A DNA stretch of 64,000 bases, taken from assembly GCF_000308775.1 (NCBI RefSeq), contig NZ_BAGJ01000006.1:1-64000 (forward strand), written 5' to 3'. This DNA comes from Nocardia testacea NBRC 100365. GTDB lineage: Bacteria; Actinomycetota; Actinomycetes; Mycobacteriales; Mycobacteriaceae. Positions 36,704 through 45,459 of the stretch are shown here, one piece after another (the first letter of the stretch is position 1; every line of letters starts with the position of its first letter). The notes beneath the pieces are model-generated. The model did not search any database. It was not told the origin of the DNA and saw only the letters and a program-made list of their open reading frames with translations. A program made the translations under genes and the position numbers.

Positions 36704-37165
36704 GTGAGCGTCCCGCTCGCCGATATCGAGATGGTGCGTACGGCCCTCGCCGTGGCCGCCACCGCCGACCCGCGGGATGTACCCGTGGGCGCGGTGGTGT
36801 TCGACAGCCGGGGCCGGGAGCTGGCCCGTGCCACCAATGCCCGTGAGGCCTCCGGCGACCCGACCGCGCATGCCGAAGTACTGGCCCTGCGCCGCGCGGC
36901 CGCGGTCCACGGCGACGGCTGGCGGCTCACCGGCACCACCCTCGCGGTGACCTTGGAGCCGTGCACCATGTGCGCCGGTGCGCTGGTGGCGGCCCGGGTG
37001 GATCGGCTGCTGTTCGGGGCGTGGGAGCCGAAGACGGGGGCGGTCGGGTCGCTGTGGGATGTAGTCCGCGACCGGCGTCTCAACCATCGTCCCGAGGTGC
37101 GCGGCGGGATCCTGGAAGCCGAATGCGCGGCGATCCTCGACGATTTCTTCCGGGCCCAGCGCTGA
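36704..37165 (+). CDS. tadA: tRNA-specific adenosine-34 deaminase TadA
   Basis: Deaminates A34 to inosine in the anticodon of tRNA-Arg(ACG), a substrate encoded in this window at 45667-45739. Zinc-dependent deaminase motifs: HAEVLAL with the zinc His and the proton-shuttling Glu, and PCTMCAGAL with two zinc cysteines. VPVGAVVFDS and MVRTALAVAA form the rest of the fold. Its 153 residues are normal. It starts at a GTG one base after the preceding gene. Confidence 0.93.
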   Translation: MSVPLADIEMVRTALAVAATADPRDVPVGAVVFDSRGRELARATNAREASGDPTAHAEVLALRRAAAVHGDGWRLTGTTLAVTLEPCTMCAGALVAARVDRLLFGAWEPKTGAVGSLWDVVRDRRLNHRPEVRGGILEAECAAILDDFFRAQR

Positions 37166-37285
37166 GCGCCTCTTCGGCGAGTTGTCCGGTGGCTCGCCGA
37201 TGTGGCGGCGGGCGCGGTCTTCCGGAGATTCGCAGGTCGGCCCCCCGATTTAGGGATACGGGGCGGTTCCGGTATTGTTGCGGGC

Positions 37286-37373
37286 GGTGGCGTGTCCGAG
37301 CGGCCTAAGGAGCACGCCTCGAAAGCGTGTGAGGGGTAACCCCCCTCCGAGGGTTCAAATCCCTCCGCCACCG
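37286..37373 (+). tRNA. tRNA-Ser(CGA)
   Basis: Acceptor GGTGGCG/CGCCACC, anticodon arm CACGC-CTCGAAA-GCGTG (anticodon CGA), a long variable arm with GGGGTAACCCCC, T arm GAGGGTTCAAATCCCTC and discriminator G. CCA is not encoded. A strong terminator follows. Confidence 0.95.
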
Positions 37374-37376
37374 CTT

Positions 37377-37414
37377 CAGCCCCTTACCTGTTACGGGTGA
37401 GGGGCTTTTTCTTG
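37377..37414 (+). terminator. Intrinsic terminator after tRNA-Ser(CGA)
   Basis: Arms AGCCCCTTACC and GGTGAGGGGCT (with one G:U pair) around a short loop, followed directly by TTTTTCTTG, an uncommon classical U-tract terminator in this GC-rich sequence. Confidence 0.85.
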
Positions 37415-37529
37415 TCGTGGGCGTCCGTCGGCCGCCGCGCTTCGCGGGGTCGCATATGCCGATGTTCCGGCCGCGCGTGGGTCCTACGGCATGATCACCC
37501 GGGGCAAATGGTGCCCTCGGACAGCAAGG

Positions 37530-38336
37530 TCACCGGCACGGCCGGGACGGTACCGCTGCCGGGTCCGGGTCGGCCCGGGTCGCCGGGCAACGCTCCAGAT
37601 GGAGTGTGCAGGTGGGGTTCACCCGGGGCAGGGCGCGCGCGGCGGCTTCCTGCATGGAAGTGGGGCCGCAAACATAAACGGCCGCATGCGGGTTCGCGCG
37701 GGCGAGGATCTCCTCCATATCCGGAGTCCCGAACTCGTCGTCGGGCCGGATGACCGCGCCGGGGACCCGGTCGAGAAAGGGCATCGACTCCCGGCTACGG
37801 CCGGTGTAGACGAGGCTGCCGCGCCGCCCGGCCGCCTGGGCCATGGGGAGTATGGGGGTGATTCCCATGCCACCGGCGACGAAGAAGTATTCGGGCGCGT
37901 CGATGAACGGGAAGGTGTGCCGGGGGCCGTACACCCGCAGCGCGTCACCGCTGCGGAGGCTTTCGTGTATTTCGATCGACCCGCCGTTGCCGTGCGGCAT
38001 GAGCCGGACGGCGATGCGGTAGGCGGATCGGTCGCTGGGGTCGCCGCACAGCGAGTACTGGCGCCGGCGCCCGGAGGGAAGGGATAGTTCCAGGTGGGCG
38101 CCCGGTAACCAGGCGGGCAACGGGTCACCGTCGGGGTCCACCAGGACCACGGTCACCACGTCGACGGCCTTGCGCCGGATCGCGGCGACCACCAGCCTGC
38201 GGTTGAATCCGCTGTGCCAGAGCACCTTCGAATGCGGCAGCAGGGAGGCGGGCCGGTGGGCGACGAATATCGACCGGCAGACGTCCACGGCCGTACCGAT
38301 CATCTGGAAACCGCGAGCCGGTACCTGGGTGCCCAT
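37530..38336 (-). CDS. Truncated PDR/VanB-type ferredoxin reductase
   Basis: An FMN/FAD- and NAD-binding reductase module of phthalate-dioxygenase-reductase type. The flavin segment is RRQYSLCGDPSDRSAYRIAV, followed by GGSIEIHESLRSGD. The NAD domain has YFFVAGGMGITPILPMAQAA, LVYTGRSRESMPFLD and VYVCGPTSMQEA. Family members normally continue after a conserved LHLERF into a C-terminal 2Fe-2S domain. Here the protein ends 20 residues after LHLER in an unrelated Pro/Arg tail, so that domain is missing. A short stretch in another frame just downstream (GSGTVPAVPVTLLSEG) may be its remnant. The gene is probably inactive or needs a separate ferredoxin. Start taken at ATG 38336. Divergent from a TetR gene. 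Confidence 0.75.
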   Translation of the reverse strand: MGTQVPARGFQMIGTAVDVCRSIFVAHRPASLLPHSKVLWHSGFNRRLVVAAIRRKAVDVVTVVLVDPDGDPLPAWLPGAHLELSLPSGRRRQYSLCGDPSDRSAYRIAVRLMPHGNGGSIEIHESLRSGDALRVYGPRHTFPFIDAPEYFFVAGGMGITPILPMAQAAGRRGSLVYTGRSRESMPFLDRVPGAVIRPDDEFGTPDMEEILARANPHAAVYVCGPTSMQEAAARALPRVNPTCTLHLERCPATRADPDPAAVPSRPCR

Positions 38337-38426
38337 CAGTTCTCTCCCGATAGTCGGGATGTACGACGCACCAGGGTGAAACAAGCGGCTGCTTGGCTGG
38401 TCTGCACCATTCGGCGAATGTACATG

Positions 38427-38459
38427 GCAACATAATTAATAGCAATGTTGCAATATTGC
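38427..38459. promoter_or_regulatory. Candidate TetR operator between reductase and regulator
   Basis: In the divergent intergenic region, GCAACAT (38427-38433) pairs with ATGTTGC (38445-38451), and the latter overlaps a perfect 10-bp palindrome GCAATATTGC (38450-38459). The segment is AT-rich against its surroundings. Such overlapping inverted repeats just upstream of a divergent TetR gene are typical operator sites. Confidence 0.5.
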
Positions 38460-38510
38460 GAGTGCCCGATAGGTGTTTGCGCTCACGCGGTACTTGCTAG
38501 CGTTAACTGC

Positions 38511-39122
38511 ATGTCCGCCGCGTATACATCGTCACCCGGACTGCAGGACGGTATCGAGGCTCGCATTCTGGACGCGGCGTTGATCAGATTCAGCGAGTTC
38601 GGCGTCAAGAAGACGACCATTGAAGACATCGCCCGGCAGGCCGGTGTCGACCGCGTCACCATATACCGCCGCATCGGTTCCCGCGACGACGTGGTGCAGG
38701 CCGTCGTGAGCCGTGAGGTAGCCGGGGTCCTCATCGAGGTCGACGCCATCTCCACCCGGCACACCTCGCTGGCCGACCTGATCGCCGATATATTTGTGAC
38801 AGTGGTCACAAGGTGGCGTGATCATCCGCTGGTCAAGCGGATGCTGACCGTCGAACCGGAACGCATTCTGGAAAAGCTGACCGTGGAAGGCGGCCCGGTC
38901 TTCGCCATGTCGGTGGCGGCCGCCCACACCGCCCTGTGCCGCGCCGCGGACGCGGGCCTGTTCACCGAACCCGCCGATCTGCTGACCCGCGCGGAAGTGG
39001 CGTGCCGACTGGTGCACTCGTTCATCCTCTGCCCGTCGGGCCTGGTGCCCTTGGAATCCGACGAACAGCTGGACGAATTCGCGCGCACCTATGTGGTTCC
39101 CATCGTGGCCGCCGAGCGGTGA
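38511..39122 (+). CDS. TetR-family transcriptional regulator
   Basis: A 203-residue regulator. The N-terminal helix-turn-helix is ARILDAALIRFSEFGVKKTTIEDIA-type, with QAGVDRVTIYRRIGSRDDVV as recognition helix and following turn. The C-terminal helical ligand/dimer domain has no recognisable substrate signature. The ATG at 38511 is the natural start. Divergent from the truncated reductase gene; overlapping palindromes lie between, so autoregulation plus control of the reductase is likely. Confidence 0.85.
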   Translation: MSAAYTSSPGLQDGIEARILDAALIRFSEFGVKKTTIEDIARQAGVDRVTIYRRIGSRDDVVQAVVSREVAGVLIEVDAISTRHTSLADLIADIFVTVVTRWRDHPLVKRMLTVEPERILEKLTVEGGPVFAMSVAAAHTALCRAADAGLFTEPADLLTRAEVACRLVHSFILCPSGLVPLESDEQLDEFARTYVVPIVAAER

Positions 39123-39185
39123 AACACCCGGCCGGCGGTGGCGGAGCGGACAGGAACTGACCGCAACCGATGTCATGCTCGCGCC

Positions 39186-39722
39186 ATGACCACTTCACCT
39201 CTTATCACCCCGGTGTCCGAACTCGGCAACGGCTACGGCAGCCTCAATGCTTTCGCCGCGGTCAAGGGCCCCGGGGGCGCCCGGGCCTTCATCGAATTCC
39301 TCGGCGCGGTATTCGACGCGGTGGAGACCCCGGAGGCACACGCCGTCGATACCGACGGGCTGCTGATCCACGCGGAGGTGCGGATCGGCGACTCGTGCCT
39401 GATGGTGGTGGACTCCAAGCCCGACTGGGTGTTCACTCCCGCACTGCTCCAGGTCAATGTGGCCGACTGCGACGAGATACTGCGACGGGCCGCGGACCGG
39501 GGCGCGCGGATCATCACCGAGACCACGCCCTTCTACGGAGTTTCCTCACTCGCCCGCCTCATCGATCCCTGGCGGAATGTGTGGTGGTTGTTCGGGCCCG
39601 CGATCGAGAACGCGCCGGAACCGACCTGGGATCCGGACGCGGCGACCGAAGAGTCCGAGATCCACGCGACCATCTGCCGGGCCCTGCGCGAATTGTCCGC
39701 TCCGGCGAGCTCGACGCCATAG
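39186..39722 (+). CDS. VOC/glyoxalase-fold protein
   Basis: A 178-residue protein with the beta-alpha-beta-beta-beta pattern of the vicinal-oxygen-chelate family: ARAFIEFLGAVFDAVETPEAHA, LLIHAEVRIGDSCLMVVDSKP, LQVNVADCDEILRRAADRGAR and LARLIDPWRNVWWLF, which is the usual D-P-x-G/R-x-W ending. Many such proteins (PhnB-like) have no known substrate. Start ATG 39186. Confidence 0.78.
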   Translation: MTTSPLITPVSELGNGYGSLNAFAAVKGPGGARAFIEFLGAVFDAVETPEAHAVDTDGLLIHAEVRIGDSCLMVVDSKPDWVFTPALLQVNVADCDEILRRAADRGARIITETTPFYGVSSLARLIDPWRNVWWLFGPAIENAPEPTWDPDAATEESEIHATICRALRELSAPASSTP

Positions 39723-39834
39723 TTCCGGGTCCAGCGGTGCGGGGACTCCTCGGCCCGATAGCGGCAGCGTCACGGTTGCGGCGCGGATCGGGGAACCGGC
39801 CGGACAGCGCGTGCCGTCCTGGAGAATCGAAGGT

Positions 39835-40683
39835 ATGACCGGTCTCGTCCTGACGCCCGAGCGCCGAACCGAATTGGCCGCGTTGCTCGACGACGAGGCC
39901 CGGTTGCGGAGCGCATACCCGAAGGTCGCCGAGTATCTGGCCACCGCGCCGCTGCTGGACGGGACCGGCGATCCGCACGCCGACGCGGCCTTCGACCTGC
40001 GGTTCGTGCACTACATGACCGGCGGCGAGACCGAGTCGGGCAATCCGTATTGGGATATCGTCGGCCCGGCCGCCGGCCCCGCCGGTGATCGGCGGGTCGT
40101 CGACGGCGGCAACCCGCGAGGCAGTGTGCGGCTGGGGTTCGCCCAGACGATCCTGCAGGCCATCTACGCCTACGCGATCCCCTCACCGGAGACGCTCGAC
40201 TGGATCGTGGCCTTCGGCGCGGGACGCCCGGTGGTCGAATTGGGGGCGGGGCGCGGTTACTGGGCGAAACTGCTCGCCGACCGGGGCGTCGCGGTGACGG
40301 CGTTCGACTCCGCGCCGCCGGACACCGCCGTGAACGTGTCTTTTCCCGGAAGCGCCGGACATCCGGCGGTGTGGTTTCCGGTCGGCGCGGCCGAGGGGTT
40401 CACGGCCGGATTGTCCGAGGAATCGATCCTGTTCCTGTGCTGGCCCCCGGGCTGGGGCGATCGGATGGCCTCGGCCGCACTCGAACTCTTCGAGTCCCGG
40501 GGCGGCCGGCGCCTGATCTACGTGGGCGAACCCCGGGGTGGCAAAACCGGCGACGACGACTTCTTCGATCGGCTCGCGGCCGGGTGGTCGCTGGAATCGG
40601 TGGACGAGCGGCATGTCTGCTGGTGGAATCTCGGCGATACGGCCCAGGGGTGGGTACGGAACGGACATCGGCGCCCGGCCTGA
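39835..40683 (+). CDS. SAM-dependent methyltransferase-like protein
   Basis: A 282-residue protein. The middle contains a Rossmann methyltransferase motif I, PVVELGAGRGYWAKLLADRGV, followed by an acidic strand end VTAFDSAPPD. Motif IV-like LFLCWPPGWGD follows and then a Gly/Arg-rich loop YVGEPRGGKTGDDDF. The N-terminal 100 residues are helical with no assigned domain. Substrate unknown. The ATG at 39835 follows GAATCGAAGG. It stands alone between the VOC gene and a convergent permease. Confidence 0.72.
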   Translation: MTGLVLTPERRTELAALLDDEARLRSAYPKVAEYLATAPLLDGTGDPHADAAFDLRFVHYMTGGETESGNPYWDIVGPAAGPAGDRRVVDGGNPRGSVRLGFAQTILQAIYAYAIPSPETLDWIVAFGAGRPVVELGAGRGYWAKLLADRGVAVTAFDSAPPDTAVNVSFPGSAGHPAVWFPVGAAEGFTAGLSEESILFLCWPPGWGDRMASAALELFESRGGRRLIYVGEPRGGKTGDDDFFDRLAAGWSLESVDERHVCWWNLGDTAQGWVRNGHRRPA

Positions 40684-40754
40684 ATCCGGCGTTGCCCGGC
40701 AGCCGGGGAGGCGCCTGATCGGCGCTCCCCGCAACCTCCGACCGGCCCACACGT

Positions 40755-42020
40755 TTACCGTGCCCTGGCACGAACGAGGTAGATCGCGATTCCCACAGCG
40801 GTAACCGTCAGACCGGAAGCCACTGCCGGCCAGGGCAGGGTGAAGGCGAGCAGGAGGCATCCACACAGTCCGAGGACGGGGATCACCCGCGGTGGCCGGT
40901 TCTCGGCCGCGGTCAGTGTCCGGGCCGAGGCGTTGGCGACCGCGTAGTACAGGAGCACGCCGAAGGAGGAGAACCCGATGGCCGATCGCACATCGGCGAT
41001 CGTGACGACCACCGCGACGACCACCCCGACGCCGATCTCGGCGCGGTGCGGCACACCGAACCGGGGGTGCACCGCCGAAAGCGTCCGAGGCAGGTACCGA
41101 TCGCGCGCCATGGCGAGCACGGTGCGTGAGACCCCCAGGGTCAAGGCGAGCAGCGAGCCGAGCGCCGCGGTGGCGGCACCCGCACGGACCACGGGTTCGA
41201 GCCAGGTCACGCCGGTCGCGCGGACGGTCTGGGCGAGGGGCGCGGTCGCCTCCGCCAACTGCCGGGGCCCCAGCACGGTGAGCGCGGCCACCGCGACCAC
41301 TGTGTAGACGGCCAGCGTGAGGGCCAGCGCGAGTGGGATCGCCCGCGGAATCGTGCGCGAAGGGTCGCGTATCTCCTCGGCGAGGGTGGCGATTCGCGCA
41401 TATCCGGCGAAGGCGAAGAACAGCAGTCCGGCGGCCTGGAGGATTCCGCCGACGGTCACCTCGCCGTCGAACGCCGGCCGCGTCGTATCGGCGGGCCCGG
41501 CGGTGAACGCCGCTACCACCACAGCGGCCAGCACGCCCAGCACGACGGCGACCACGATGCGGGTCAGCACCGCCGATTTCTCCACGCCGCGGTAGCCGAC
41601 CGCGGTCAGCACCACCACGGCGGCGACAGCGACGGCATGCGCCCGGTCCGGCCACACATAGGCGCCCACGGTCAGCGCCACGGCCGCGCACGAGGCGGTT
41701 TTGCCGACCACGAAACTCCAGCCCGCCGCGAACCCCCAGAACTCTCCGAGCCGCTCCCGGCCGTACACATAGGCGCCGCCGGAAACCGGGTACCGCGCCG
41801 CCAGCCGCGCCGACGAGGTGGCGTTGCAGTAGGCGATCACCGCCGCGACCGCCAGCCCGAACGGCAGTCCCTCCCCGGCAGCTCGCGCGGCCGGCCCGAG
41901 CGCGGCGAATATCCCCGCACCGATCATCGAGCCCAGACCGATCACCACCGCGTCGGCCACCCCCAGCCGCCTGCGCAGCCCCTCCGGCGGCTGGTCCGGC
42001 ACAGACGATCGTTCGGCCAC
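40755..42020 (-). CDS. APC-superfamily amino acid permease
   Basis: A 421-residue transporter with 12 hydrophobic helices. The helix-1 signature is VVIGLGSMIGAGIFAALGPAA, followed by ATSSARLAARYPVSGGAYVYGRERLG and helix-6 region LLFFAFAGYARIATLAEEIRDPSRTIPRAI. These are typical of cationic or neutral amino acid importers and exchangers. Substrate cannot be assigned. The GTG at 42020 is preceded by AGGAG. No partner gene is evident. Confidence 0.88.
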   Translation of the reverse strand: MAERSSVPDQPPEGLRRRLGVADAVVIGLGSMIGAGIFAALGPAARAAGEGLPFGLAVAAVIAYCNATSSARLAARYPVSGGAYVYGRERLGEFWGFAAGWSFVVGKTASCAAVALTVGAYVWPDRAHAVAVAAVVVLTAVGYRGVEKSAVLTRIVVAVVLGVLAAVVVAAFTAGPADTTRPAFDGEVTVGGILQAAGLLFFAFAGYARIATLAEEIRDPSRTIPRAIPLALALTLAVYTVVAVAALTVLGPRQLAEATAPLAQTVRATGVTWLEPVVRAGAATAALGSLLALTLGVSRTVLAMARDRYLPRTLSAVHPRFGVPHRAEIGVGVVVAVVVTIADVRSAIGFSSFGVLLYYAVANASARTLTAAENRPPRVIPVLGLCGCLLLAFTLPWPAVASGLTVTAVGIAIYLVRARAR

Positions 42021-42128
42021 AGCTTCTCCTAGCAGAACACCGAGACAACACCTCGGGCAACCGACGGGCCGATCCGCGATCCATGCCCCGATCGGCGCCT
42101 TCGCTGCCCGAGCCGCCGCACGGCGCTC

Positions 42129-42434
42129 TCAGTCGATGCCGGCGCGATACCTGTTGACTGCTTCCTCGAGCTGCCCGCTGTCACCGGAATCCTCCCGCTC
42201 GACGGCTCGGAGCACGTCCGAGACCTTGGCCATGCGCCGTTCGACCTGCTCGTGGTAGTTCTCGATCCCGGGCTCGTGGTAGGCCGCGACAGCAGCCAGG
42301 ACTTCGTCGAGTTCCGTCGCCACATCGGCCGCGCCCGACTCCACCAAACGGTCGCGCACAGCGGTCAGGTCGTCTCGGTGGCCGAGCAGTTCCTCGGGAC
42401 CGAGTTCGGACAGATGGTTCTCGCTGCCGCTCAT
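42129..42434 (-). CDS. Small helical orphan protein
   Basis: A 101-residue, acidic, almost wholly helical protein with ELGPEELLGHRDDLTAVRDRL and YHEQVERRMAKVSDVLRAVE, and no cysteines or membrane segments. GGAGG lies nine bases before the ATG. It is upstream of the permease on the same strand. I recognise no family. Confidence 0.6.
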   Translation of the reverse strand: MSGSENHLSELGPEELLGHRDDLTAVRDRLVESGAADVATELDEVLAAVAAYHEPGIENYHEQVERRMAKVSDVLRAVEREDSGDSGQLEEAVNRYRAGID

Positions 42435-42645
42435 GTCTGCGTTCCTCCCGGCTCGGGTTTGTGTGGGGATCGGTCCTCACCGCCGGTATAACCAATTTCC
42501 CGGATCGTTATCGCCGCAGATACCCGAGCTACCGGCCGGCGAGCAAGATGGCTGTCCACATCATGATGTGCGTGTCGATCGGGGGCGGGCTGTTACCCGA
42601 CCGCTGCGCTATATCGGTCCTCACGGCCGTTGATCCTGTGGGTAA

Positions 42646-42942
42646 CTATTGATCGATCACTCCCGCCGTGGTCACCAGCACCGCGAGCGCGGCCATCACT
42701 CGCCACGAGTGAGTTCGCTGTATTTCGTCTCGAGTGAGATGCGGAACCACAATTGCCTCGGCGTCCGATTCCAGTAAGTGATGAACAGCGATGAGTGCCG
42801 CCAGCTGAGGTGCTGTGTCCGTGACGACCGTGTATACGATGTCGAGGCCGTACTCCTGCGCCAACCGCTCGATATGGCTGCTGTCGCAATCGGCCCGGCG
42901 TAGCACGAGCGCTCTTCGCCCTTCGGATGTCGGTTGGCTCAT
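42646..42942 (-). CDS. Degenerate serine-resolvase-like small protein
   Basis: A 98-residue protein. The order ALVLRRADCDSSHIERLAQEYGLDIVYTV ... AEAIVVPHLTRDEIQR resembles the N-terminal catalytic fold of small serine recombinases: the first strand, helix, then a VVV-x-L-x-R segment. The nucleophilic Ser and the SGR-type arginines are absent, so it cannot be an active recombinase. It overlaps the preceding gene by four bases (ATGA) and lies opposite an Xre-type regulator. Similar small genes beside Xre regulators are frequent in actinobacteria, but their function is unknown. Confidence 0.55.
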   Translation of the reverse strand: MSQPTSEGRRALVLRRADCDSSHIERLAQEYGLDIVYTVVTDTAPQLAALIAVHHLLESDAEAIVVPHLTRDEIQRTHSWRVMAALAVLVTTAGVIDQ

Positions 42943-43223
42943 GGGCGTACCCGGGCTGCGAACTCGACCGCGGTCTCGAAGCGGGGACAGCGGTGTTCGG
43001 CGTGAGTCGCCATAACCTGATGCGCATGTGCGTAGCCGCGAATCGGAGCCCGCGAACGGCAATGTGTGGTGGGTTGCTCTCTACCGCGCAGGCCGTCGGC
43101 GATCTGCCGCAGGATCTTCGGGTCATCGGCGACCCAGACTTTTCCCGCATGCAGGAGTTTCAGTGTCGCCGCCATCGCCCGGTACTTCGGTGCACGGAAG
43201 GGCAGCGCTGGGATCTCGGCCAT
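42939..43223 (-). CDS. Small orphan protein coupled to the resolvase-like gene
   Basis: A 94-residue basic protein starting MAEIPALPFRAPKYRAMAATLKLLHAGKVWVADD and ending in FAARVRP. It carries several His and Cys residues (THCRSR, AHAHQVMATHAEHRCP) but no clear metal motif. It overlaps the next gene in ATGA, so both are one operon, divergent from the Xre gene at 43400. Function unknown. Confidence 0.55.
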   Translation of the reverse strand: MAEIPALPFRAPKYRAMAATLKLLHAGKVWVADDPKILRQIADGLRGREQPTTHCRSRAPIRGYAHAHQVMATHAEHRCPRFETAVEFAARVRP

Positions 43224-43399
43224 TCGGAGACCTCGGTCTTGTTGTGGATGGGTGTGGATCAGTGGCGTTCTGCTTCATCGGTGACAGAGCCGCCCCGGTC
43301 GAGCGGCGCAGTTGTCGTATGGAGACTGTGCCCGTACGCCTCGATACCCGAGTACCAAGCTTTTTCGCACCCGAAGGTCCCCTGCGGCGGTTTACTCGA

Positions 43400-44614
43400 A
43401 TGGTGACGGAAACGACCGACGATGCTGTAAGCTCTCGTGTCGCCCAGGCCCGGAAGCTGGCCGGTATAACGCAGAGAGAGCTTGCCGCGCGAGCGAACGT
43501 GTCGATCGGTCTCGTTCGCTCGGTGGAGCAGATGCGGGTGCCTGCTACTGCCGCCTTCTTGGGAGCGGTCTCCAAAGCCCTTCGGGTCGGGGTCGCCGAC
43601 CTGACCGGGCAGCCGTTCCTTCCGGCGCCGGGGCACGACGCCGAAATGCATGCGGCCATCTCCGGGTTGCGTACCGAACTCGCCGCCTACGACATCGACA
43701 ATCACGCGGTATCGGAGGTACGGCATCCAGAGCAATTGCGGGAGCCAGTGGACCGTATCCGCGTCTACCGCAGGAACGCGTCGTTCCATCGCTTGGGCGA
43801 GGAGCTCCTACCGCTGATGGGTGAACTCCGGGCAGCGGTGCATCGAAGCGCTGGTCGAGAGCGCGAGCAGGCGGCAGCGCTACTGTGCGAGTTATACTAC
43901 TCCGCACACAGTCTCGCCCACAAGCTGGGTTATACCGACCTTGCCGGAACCGCTGTCGACCGCATGACCTGGTCTGCGGCGAAATCCGGCGACCCGCTCT
44001 GGATTGCTGCGGCCCAATTTCAGCGCGCGGCCATCCTGACCTCGGGTGGAGATTGGACTGCGGCGATGCGCTTCCTGGAGAGGTGCCGCGCTGATATCGA
44101 GCTTCGGCTCGGCTCCGCTACCCGGCCCGACCTCATCGCCTGGGGTGGTCTCCATCTCCAGTCGGGTTTGGCCGCGTCCCGCTCCGGAAAGCGCGATCTT
44201 GCCGATGAACATCTGGAAGAAGCTCGCGACGCGGCGCGACGATTGGGAGACGACCGCGATCAAATACTGTCGTTCGGCCCGACCAATGTGGGGATATGGT
44301 CGGTCGCACTTTCGGTAGAGGCGATGGATGCGGCGACGGCATTGAGCCGAGCACACACGGTCGTGATCCCGGCGACTACACCGAGAGAACGGGCCGGACA
44401 TCACTACATCGACCTGTCGCGGGCATTTCTGCTTCAGGGCGACCGGGCAAAGGCATTGGAGTCGCTGTACAGGGCGAAAAGGATCGCGCCCGCCCAGACC
44501 CGGTACAACCCGATGGTCCGTGAAACGGTGCGGTCCCTGGCTCGGGCCGAAGCGCGCAGGGGCGATGCCGTACACGGGCTGGCCGTCTGGTGCGGGATCG
44601 CCGACCGGCTGTGA
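43400..44614 (+). CDS. Xre-type HTH regulator with a TPR-like C-terminal domain
   Basis: A 404-residue protein. The N-terminal HTH is VAQARKLAGITQRELAARANVS with the recognition helix IGLVRSVEQMR. The long helical C-terminal part contains repeated helix pairs rich in Ala, Arg and Leu (DLAGTAVDRMTWSAAKSG, ARSGKRDLADEHLEEARDAA, LQGDRAKALESLYRAKRI). These resemble TPR repeats of actinobacterial developmental and quorum-type regulators. The ATG at 43400 is followed at once by a GTG; open frame upstream to 43028 overlaps the divergent genes and is not coding. It probably controls the divergent pair. Confidence 0.8.
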   Translation: MVTETTDDAVSSRVAQARKLAGITQRELAARANVSIGLVRSVEQMRVPATAAFLGAVSKALRVGVADLTGQPFLPAPGHDAEMHAAISGLRTELAAYDIDNHAVSEVRHPEQLREPVDRIRVYRRNASFHRLGEELLPLMGELRAAVHRSAGREREQAAALLCELYYSAHSLAHKLGYTDLAGTAVDRMTWSAAKSGDPLWIAAAQFQRAAILTSGGDWTAAMRFLERCRADIELRLGSATRPDLIAWGGLHLQSGLAASRSGKRDLADEHLEEARDAARRLGDDRDQILSFGPTNVGIWSVALSVEAMDAATALSRAHTVVIPATTPRERAGHHYIDLSRAFLLQGDRAKALESLYRAKRIAPAQTRYNPMVRETVRSLARAEARRGDAVHGLAVWCGIADRL

Positions 44615-44920
44615 TCAGGGAAGGCCCTTGGCTGTCGTCGGAGCGAGGAACTCCACTCGGACATCGGCCACATATTCGGCGCGCCGATCGAGGAAACGGC
44701 GCGTGTGGGGCTGTCGCTCGTGCTCCTCGAACGCTTCGCGATCTCGGTAGACCTCGTAGAAGATGCGACCCAGCGGGGCGTCCGTCACGGTGTGAATGGC
44801 GTAGACGAGGGTCCCAAGTTCCGACTCGGTGATGCCCTCGGCTGTCTCCGCCACCAATCGGTCGAACGCTGCGGCAGCTTCGGCGTCTTTGAGGTCGAAC
44901 CTGACCACGAGCGCGAACAT
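44615..44920 (-). CDS. ABM-domain monooxygenase-like small protein
   Basis: A 101-residue dimeric alpha-beta barrel protein of the antibiotic-biosynthesis monooxygenase/YgiN type: MFALVVRFDLKD, GTLVYAIHTVTDAPLGRIFYEVYRDREAFEEHE and THTRRF-like PHTRRFLDRRAEYV. Members act as quinol monooxygenases, haem-degrading enzymes or are uncharacterised. Its stop abuts the stop of the Xre gene, so the two converge directly. Confidence 0.8.
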   Translation of the reverse strand: MFALVVRFDLKDAEAAAAFDRLVAETAEGITESELGTLVYAIHTVTDAPLGRIFYEVYRDREAFEEHERQPHTRRFLDRRAEYVADVRVEFLAPTTAKGLP

Positions 44921-45267
44921 CGAGCCTCCAATACCCGGACTGCACGGAGAGGCCAGTGTCGCACGCGTTCGCCCTCGCGGCAGGGGAGGGCGAACGCCCT
45001 ACCGGTCCAAATCGGCGGCTACTGGCAGCTCGGCCGGGTAATTCCCGGCTTCCGGTATCACTCGGCTTCTGCTCGCCGGTGTGGTCCCCGGATGGGGTCA
45101 GTACGGCAGCCCGTTCGGGTAGCAGACGGGTCGGTCGGTGCCTGAGCCTGTGCGGGAGCGACGGACCTCGGTACGCCACCGGCCGGCAGGCGGCTGCCGA
45201 AGCTGTCCGGGACGACACGGCCGCGAGCATCGCTGCCGGCTTCCGACCGTCGCACACACGTTCGATT
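44921..45267. other. Gene-free interval
   Basis: About 350 bases between a minus-strand ABM gene and a small plus-strand gene. Several frames are open but none has actinobacterial coding character or a family resemblance. I see no repeat or RNA gene. Confidence 0.35.
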
Positions 45268-45459
45268 ATGCTGCGATCTGTGATCGAAATCGGCGACAAG
45301 GTGCGCATCGGGGAGTCCGGCGGGTCCGTATTCGTCGTGCGTGCGATCGACCCGGACGAGGGCCGCGCCGTCATCGAACCGACCGATGAGAACGCAGCCG
45401 GTGGGTACCCCTTCTCTATGCCCCTCGGCGCGCTGACGCCACTCGACACCGACGCCTGA
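45268..45459 (+). CDS. Small KOW-like beta-rich protein
   Basis: A 63-residue protein: IEIGDKVRIGESGGSVFVV, AIDPDEGRAVIEPTDEN and GGYPFSMPLGALTPLD. This strand pattern with IGDKVRI resembles an SH3/KOW-like barrel. The ATG at 45268 or the GTG at 45280 could be the start. It could also be a fragment of something larger. No function assigned. Confidence 0.45.
   Translation: MLRSVIEIGDKVRIGESGGSVFVVRAIDPDEGRAVIEPTDENAAGGYPFSMPLGALTPLDTDA

Noticed and set aside
43028..43399. Longer N-terminus for the Xre regulator
   Set aside because: The extra 124 codons overlap two divergent genes, and the HTH begins just after the ATG at 43400.
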